Made by a program: the position numbers and the translations under genes. A stretch of DNA of 64,000 bases, from the NCBI GenBank assembly GCA_033854175.1, contig JAWOKN010000030.1, forward strand, positions 22,172-86,171. The letters run 5' to 3'. The notes below the pieces were generated by a model. It saw nothing but the letters and a program-made list of their open reading frames with translations. It was not told the DNA's origin and ran no database searches. The DNA is from DATKPE01 sp033854175. Its GTDB lineage: Bacteria > Bacteroidota > Ignavibacteria > UBA10030 > SZUA-254. Shown here piece after piece: positions 60,224 to 64,000 of this stretch; position 1 is the first letter of the stretch, and each line of letters begins with the position of its first letter.

Positions 60224-61249
60224 ATGCTTAAACAAAAGTTAACACAAACAAACACCAAGGGCAAATCGGAGACCAGGGCATATGATCATTATGTCGCGAT
60301 CGACTGGTCGATGATGAATATGGCTATCGCTCACCTGACACAGAGGAATGAAACGCCGTGTGTTTTTGAGCGCGAGAGTGATATAACGGAGCTCAAAAAA
60401 TATCTATCATTGTTGAAGGGGAAGAAGATAATCACATTTGAGGAATCAGGGAGCGCACACTGGTTGTACTTGGAGCTGCTCAGTTCTGCAGACCGCATTG
60501 TGATCTGTGAACCATTTCACAACAGGTTGTTGTGTCACGGTCCGAAGACAGACAAGATCGATGCTGGGAAACTCTGCGAATTGCTTAAGGGGGGATTGTT
60601 GAAGGAGGTTTATCACAGTGATAGCGCCACATATGAGCTTCGGGCACTGGTCAGTGCGTATGAGGATGTTGTGCGTGCCGGGGTGCGCAATCTGAACCAG
60701 AAGGATGCCCTGGAGCGGGATCACAGGAATAGAGGAAAGAGTGCGGAGTTTATTGTTGAAATGATTGATAAAAGCATCGAATTGTATCGCCAGAACAAAG
60801 AAGAATACGTGCGACGATTCCAGAAATATTGTCGAAGCGACAAACTTGTACGGTATCAAGATGAAATCCCAGGCATAGGTCCAATCGGGGCAGTCAAGAT
60901 CGTAGCTACTGTAGTGGATGCGCGGCGGTTTCCGTATGCAGGGAAATACCTGAGTTACTGTGGGCTGGTTAAACATGAGAAGCTTAGCGGCGGACGCAGT
61001 TATGGTCGTCGAAGACCGAGGTATAGCAGGGTTCTTAAATCAGTATATAGGACTGCTTCTATGGCAAGTCTAAAGGGGAACAGCCCGTTCCGTCAGTATT
61101 ATGATTATCTCTTAGAGAAAGGTGTAGCCGAACACAATGCACAGCACGCTGTTGCTCGCTACATCGCACGGGTCAGCTATGGGATTCTAAAGAGCGGGAT
61201 GCATTACGATCCGAATCGTTGTAAGGAGAGAGAACAGAAAATCAAATAA
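60224..61249 (+). CDS. IS110-family RNA-guided recombinase/transposase
   Basis: 341 residues. The N-terminal RuvC-like (DEDD) domain has D27 (VAIDWS), E73 or E74 (ITFEESGSAHW), and D110 and D113 (PKTDKIDAGKL). The C-terminal Transposase_20 domain has the helix-hairpin-helix EIPGIGPIGAVKIVATV and the block YLSYCGLVKHEKLSGGRSYG, followed by the region SLKGNSPFRQYYDYLLEKG, which should contain the serine nucleophile. All catalytic residues appear intact, and the frame is uninterrupted, so the element may be active. An AAAGGAGACC element lies 8 nt before the ATG. Confidence 0.92.
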   Translation: MLKQKLTQTNTKGKSETRAYDHYVAIDWSMMNMAIAHLTQRNETPCVFERESDITELKKYLSLLKGKKIITFEESGSAHWLYLELLSSADRIVICEPFHNRLLCHGPKTDKIDAGKLCELLKGGLLKEVYHSDSATYELRALVSAYEDVVRAGVRNLNQKDALERDHRNRGKSAEFIVEMIDKSIELYRQNKEEYVRRFQKYCRSDKLVRYQDEIPGIGPIGAVKIVATVVDARRFPYAGKYLSYCGLVKHEKLSGGRSYGRRRPRYSRVLKSVYRTASMASLKGNSPFRQYYDYLLEKGVAEHNAQHAVARYIARVSYGILKSGMHYDPNRCKEREQKIK

Positions 61250-61545
61250 TAGAGTCTTCCATATTGCCGGTATACTTTCATGTGTTGTACGCAGATTATT
61301 CGTGAAGGGTAAAAAGATCCCCAGTCGTGGATGGGTCTGGAGGTTGGAGGGAGAGTTCAAGTTAATCAATGCACACTCGGCTACTATCAGCGGGTAGATG
61401 CCAGCAGCTTGGTTAACCCCCTCCCGTGTATACTCGAATTTGCCGTAGCCCAGTATGAGAGCTCACATAGTTGAATAGACACGCACTCGCACAAAGGAAG
61501 ACTTTACAGGCTTTGGGAATGATTTACGAATAGTTATAACAAAAC
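61250..61545 (+). ncRNA. Candidate bridge/seek RNA region in the right end of the IS
   Basis: About 300 nt without a coding frame between the recombinase stop and the right repeat. Several stems can be drawn: GGAGGG (61346-61351) with CCCTCC (61419-61424), GTTAA (61361-61365) with TTAAC (61413-61417), and inside them CTAC (61381-61384) with GTAG (61394-61397). In the IS1111 group the recombinase-guiding RNA is encoded here. The precise ends and the target-binding and donor-binding loops cannot be fixed by eye. Confidence 0.5.
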
Positions 61546-61554
61546 ACGAAAGTG
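61545..61554 (-). repeat. Right subterminal inverted repeat of the IS
   Basis: CACGAAAGTG, the exact reverse complement of 60148-60157; right end of the element about 3-6 nt further on. Confidence 0.75.
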
Positions 61555-61628
61555 TGACGGAAAGTCAGAAAACGAAAGCCTCTCTCCGTTAAAAGAAAAC
61601 TGTTTTTTCTTGACTTTCTTTTTTATAG

Positions 61629-61657
61629 TTGATTAACCATCTAAAGTTTCGTAAATT
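61629..61657 (+). promoter_or_regulatory. Probable promoter of the structured RNA before tRNA-Arg
   Basis: TTGATT (61629-61634), 17-bp spacer, TAAATT (61652-61657), identical in both hexamers and spacing to 29330-29358. Expected start near 61664. Confidence 0.5.
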
Positions 61658-61663
61658 CTGATC

Positions 61664-61774
61664 AGCTTCAAGAACGCGACTCTAACAACAGCCGGACAAT
61701 TGTACCGTTCACAAGAAGGGGAACACCGAGTGTTGAAGGGGGTTAGAGCCCGCGTTCGCTCGGTGTTTATTTTT
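61664..61774 (+). ncRNA. Candidate switching or pseudoknotted RNA upstream of tRNA-Arg and proS
   Basis: About 110 nt between a promoter and a terminator, with no credible protein frame. Arm a (GAACGCG-A-CTCTAAC, 61672-61686) pairs with arm a' (GTTAGAG-CC-CGCGTTC, 61742-61757), giving 14 bp with a small internal loop. Arm b (AACACCGAG, 61722-61730) pairs with b' (CTCGGTGTT, 61759-61767) followed by TATTTTT, a terminator. The arms interleave (a, b, a', b'), so the stems form either a pseudoknot or alternatives, as in an attenuator. Smaller hairpins (CGGACA/TGTACCG near 61694-61707, AACAC/GTGTT) fit inside the a loop. No T-box or known riboswitch motif was seen. Confidence 0.5.
61722..61774 (+). 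terminator. Terminator arm of the structured RNA
   Basis: 9-bp stem AACACCGAG / CTCGGTGTT enclosing GGG-TTAGA-GCCC-like pairing, then a T-rich tail (61766-61774). Confidence 0.6.
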
Positions 61775-61858
61775 GGAGATACCGGCGGGTCCCCGCGGGG
61801 CACGGGGTGTACGGAAATCTCCACGGTATGGTGAAACGGCGGGATAGACCTCATGCAC

Positions 61859-61933
61859 GCCCCCGTAGCTCAGTATGGATAGAGCAGCGGTTTCCTAAAC
61901 CGTTGGTCGGCAGTTCGACTCTGCCCGGGGGTA
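61859..61933 (+). tRNA. tRNA-Arg (anticodon CCT)
   Basis: Full cloverleaf: acceptor GCCCCCG/CGGGGGT with a G-T end pair, D stem GCTC/GAGC, anticodon stem GCGGT/ACCGT with loop TTCCTAA (anticodon CCT at 61894-61896, reading AGG), T stem GGCAG/CTGCC with loop TTCGACT, discriminator A at 61933. CCA is not encoded. Confidence 0.95.
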
Positions 61934-62030
61934 CTATGATGTGTCCTTGCGGGGTATGCCATCTCTCGTGAAACCAGGCTGTTCATTTGTTCCATAATCA
62001 GTTGAATCTCGAACAATTTGTAATGATCTC

Positions 62031-63725
62031 ATGCGGCTGACAAAGTATTTCGTTCCGACGGTGAAGGAAGTCCCATCCGATGCAGTAATACCCAGCCACC
62101 AGTTGATGATCCGTGCCGGGATGATCCGGCCGCTCGGGGCCGGGGTATATTCATTTCTCCCGCTGGGTTACAAGCTGCTCAAGAAAGTCATGGAGATCAT
62201 CCGGGATGAGATGGATGCGATCGGGGGACAGGAATTTCACCTCCCTGCCCTGAATCCCCTGGAGCTCTGGGAGCAGACGGACCGGGTCAGGGCGTTTGGC
62301 GACACGATGTTTCACCTGAAAAACAGGCCTCTGGTTCTTGCTCCGACGCATGAGGAGGTCATCTGTTACATCGCCAAGATGCACATCAATTCGTACAGGG
62401 AATTGCCGCAGATATGGTATCAGATCCAGACGAAATTCCGGAATGAACCGCGGCCGCGATCGGGGGTCATCCGGGGCAGGCAGTTTTTGATGAAGGATTC
62501 CTACAGCCTGGATGCGACCTGGGAGGGGCTTGATAAAAGCTATGAGTTGCATGCCCAGGCCTACAGGAACATCTTTACGCGTGCGGGCCTGAAGTTTTTC
62601 GTCGTCGGCGCGTCAAGTGGTGCCATGGGCGGCACCGCATCGCAGGAATTCATGATCGAATCCGAAGCCGGAGAAGATACCTGTGTGGTGTGCGACGGGT
62701 GCGGATATGCGGCAAATCTCGAAGTGGCAACCTCGCGAATGGAAATGTTGCCTCACTCCGAGACGAGCCAGCCGCTGGAGGATATTCACACCCCGAACGT
62801 AAGGACCATCGACGAACTCAGGGTCTTTCTCAACGTCGATGAACGGAAGCTCGCGAAATCGCTGATTTACATGAAGGACACGACACCGGTACTCATCCTG
62901 ATGGTCGGTAATGATCAGCTCAACGAAGCAAAACTCCAGGCTTCGCTCGGCGCCGATGTCAGGCCGTCCCATCCCGACGAGCTGAGGATGCTTACGGGAG
63001 CGGACGCGGGATCCATCGGTCCTGTCGGGCTCAACGGCTTCACGATCATTGCCGACAAGAGGCTTGAGGGTGCAAACGAGCTTATCAGCGGTGCGAATAA
63101 AAACGATTACCACATCGCGCACATCGATTTACGGCGCGACGTCAAGATCGACGGATACCATGATCTCCGTACCGTCCAGGCAGGAGAGTCGTGCAGTAAC
63201 TGCGGAAAAGCGCTCCGTATTGTTCATGCAATCGAGCTCGGGCACATTTTCAAGCTGGGTACAAAGTACGCCGATGCGCTTCATGCCTATTTCCTGAACT
63301 CCGACGGCAAGGAGAAGCCCGTCATTATGGGGAGTTACGGGATAGGGGTTGAACGGATCATCGCATGCCTTATTGAGCAAAATCACGATGCCCATGGTAT
63401 CATCTGGAGCAAGGCGCTGACGCCGTTTCATGTCCACCTGCTCCTGATCAACTCCAGCAATCCTGCGGTTGTAAAGACCGCCGAGGGGCTCTACGAGAAA
63501 CTTCAGGAATCCCTGATTGACGTTCTCTATGACGACAGGCCTGATGTCAATCCCGGTTTCAAATTCAAGGATGCCGATCTCATGGGTATGCCTCTCCAGA
63601 TCATCGTCGGGGAGAAGAATGTCACGCATGGCAAGGTCGAAATCAAGGAGAGAAATTCAGGCAAGCGGACGATCCTGGAAACAGGCAAGGTTCTTGCGTT
63701 TGTGGATAGTTATCTTGCATCATGA
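62031..63725 (+). CDS. proS: Prolyl-tRNA synthetase
   Basis: 564 residues. Class II enzyme of the bacterial (long) type with an editing insertion. Class II motif 1 (LPLGYKLLKKVMEIIRDEMD, in parts), motif 2 (TKFRNEPRPRSGVIRGRQFLMKDSYS, in parts) and motif 3 (GSYGIGVERIIACLIEQ) are present. The INS editing domain occupies about residues 225-400 (LAKSLIYMKD, GSIGPVGL), and the anticodon-binding domain ends the protein. It lies 97 nt after tRNA-Arg. Confidence 0.96.
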   Translation: MRLTKYFVPTVKEVPSDAVIPSHQLMIRAGMIRPLGAGVYSFLPLGYKLLKKVMEIIRDEMDAIGGQEFHLPALNPLELWEQTDRVRAFGDTMFHLKNRPLVLAPTHEEVICYIAKMHINSYRELPQIWYQIQTKFRNEPRPRSGVIRGRQFLMKDSYSLDATWEGLDKSYELHAQAYRNIFTRAGLKFFVVGASSGAMGGTASQEFMIESEAGEDTCVVCDGCGYAANLEVATSRMEMLPHSETSQPLEDIHTPNVRTIDELRVFLNVDERKLAKSLIYMKDTTPVLILMVGNDQLNEAKLQASLGADVRPSHPDELRMLTGADAGSIGPVGLNGFTIIADKRLEGANELISGANKNDYHIAHIDLRRDVKIDGYHDLRTVQAGESCSNCGKALRIVHAIELGHIFKLGTKYADALHAYFLNSDGKEKPVIMGSYGIGVERIIACLIEQNHDAHGIIWSKALTPFHVHLLLINSSNPAVVKTAEGLYEKLQESLIDVLYDDRPDVNPGFKFKDADLMGMPLQIIVGEKNVTHGKVEIKERNSGKRTILETGKVLAFVDSYLAS

Positions 63726-63912
63726 CCGTCCTGTGCCCGTCCCGGGGGATGGGGGGGCGCTCAATTCAGGCTCATGGACGCCGGCCGTTCCCCGGATATG
63801 ACGGGCGGATGGTTCTGATCCGGCAGCAGGAAATTTGGTGCGGGATCGCCCCTGGAGGCCTGTTGTCATTCATGTCAGGCGTTGTGAGTGGGGGAGGGTG
63901 AGGGGCAGTTTC

Positions 63913-63940
63913 TTTGGTGTGGATCAAAAAATATTATATT
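63913..63940 (+). promoter_or_regulatory. Possible promoter of dnaE
   Basis: TTTGGT (63913-63918), 16-bp spacer, TATATT (63935-63940), 31 nt before the ATG at 63972. Weak -35. Confidence 0.35.
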
Positions 63941-63971
63941 TTGAAGTCAGACTTTTGCACCTGTTGTACTC

Positions 63972-64000
63972 ATGGCCGAATTTATTCATCTCCATAATCA
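63972..64000 (+). CDS. dnaE: DNA polymerase III alpha subunit, first codons only (cut by window edge)
   Basis: Only about ten codons are present, encoding MAEFIHLHNH. This is the typical start of DnaE, whose PHP domain begins with a hydrophobic strand and an HLHxH metal-binding motif. The remainder is outside the window, so the call depends on this motif and the start context; another PHP-domain protein is possible. Confidence 0.7.

Larger units (their letters stand above)
60138..61560 (+). mobile_element. IS110-family insertion sequence, IS1111-like group
   Basis: Boundaries are approximate (about 10 nt). It contains one recombinase gene (60224-61249) and is bounded by a 10-bp inverted repeat, CACTTTCGTG at 60148-60157 and CACGAAAGTG at 61545-61554, set slightly inside the ends. 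The left non-coding part is short (about 75 nt) and the right one long (about 300 nt), and the base composition is visibly more AT-rich than the surroundings. No target-site duplication is evident, as expected for IS110. Subterminal repeats and a long right end are traits of the IS1111 group, whose guide RNA is encoded in that right end. Confidence 0.75.

Noticed and set aside
61633..61854. Minus-strand 73-residue frame upstream of tRNA-Arg
   Set aside because: It runs antisense through the structured RNA candidate and has no protein features.
61664..61857. T-box leader for proS
   Set aside because: The interleaved stems are suggestive, but there is no conserved T-box bulge, no matching specifier loop and a tRNA gene stands between.

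Overview
The window is a dense, mostly housekeeping stretch of chromosome from a moderately GC-rich bacterium of the Fibrobacteres-Chlorobi-Bacteroidetes (FCB) group. The evidence is two secreted proteins ending in a type IX secretion (Por) sorting domain of the YQNYPNPFNP kind, a BshA-type bacillithiol glycosyltransferase, a folP-cdaA pair, a cmk-ispH-rpsA run and a DUF5683 protein. Promoters I can read are ordinary sigma-70 type (TTGACA/TTGATT, 17 bp, TATATT-like), often with an extended -10, rather than the TAnnTTTG type of classical Bacteroidetes. Together this fits an Ignavibacteria/Chlorobi-like lineage; that placement is inference.

Layout. 1-3890: end of an alkylated-DNA methyltransferase, a UvrD/PcrA helicase, a YihY membrane protein and a DUF2007 protein. 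3964-9939: three APC amino-acid permeases and a dicarboxylate/amino-acid:cation symporter, the last three in one minus-strand operon. 10118-11955: mgtC and bshA. 12280-20607: a zinc-ribbon gene, then a complete Suf iron-sulfur operon (Rrf2 regulator, IscS-type desulfurase, an unknown 97-aa gene, sufB, sufC, sufD, sufS, sufU, sufT-like, sufA), followed by a Mn-type superoxide dismutase. 21604-29304: a 32-aa basic protein with its own promoter and terminator, folP, cdaA, pcm, miaA, tRNA-Pro, a response regulator, der, a CoA-disulfide-reductase-like flavoprotein and upp.

29471-37160 is a signalling island: a STAS/anti-sigma kinase/STAS partner-switching trio, an ECF sigma factor with a transmembrane anti-sigma partner, a PrsW-family intramembrane protease, RelA/SpoT, an HU-like protein, RuvX and an AlbA_2 protein. 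A large hybrid histidine kinase follows. 40509-52114 holds a SpoU methyltransferase, cmk, ispH, rpsA, mtaB, a DUF5683 lipoprotein, truA, a CorC/CNNM protein, a GT4 glycosyltransferase, a DUF2064-like protein and nadD.

52196-58174 carries secreted and envelope proteins: a subtilisin-like protease and a YCF48-like beta-propeller, both with type IX sorting tails, a TPR lipoprotein, and a small minus-strand membrane protein behind a perfect CRP-type operator. 58175-58824 has no convincing protein gene but contains a structured RNA candidate with a strong terminator, a second perfect CRP-type box and a second strong terminator. An SLC13/ArsB-like permease follows.

60140-61560 is an IS110-family insertion sequence with subterminal inverted repeats and a long right-end non-coding segment, the arrangement expected of the IS1111 group, whose recombinases are guided by a bridge/seek RNA. 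It is followed by a promoter-terminator unit encoding an apparently pseudoknotted or switching RNA, tRNA-Arg(CCU), proS, and the first ten codons of dnaE at the right edge.
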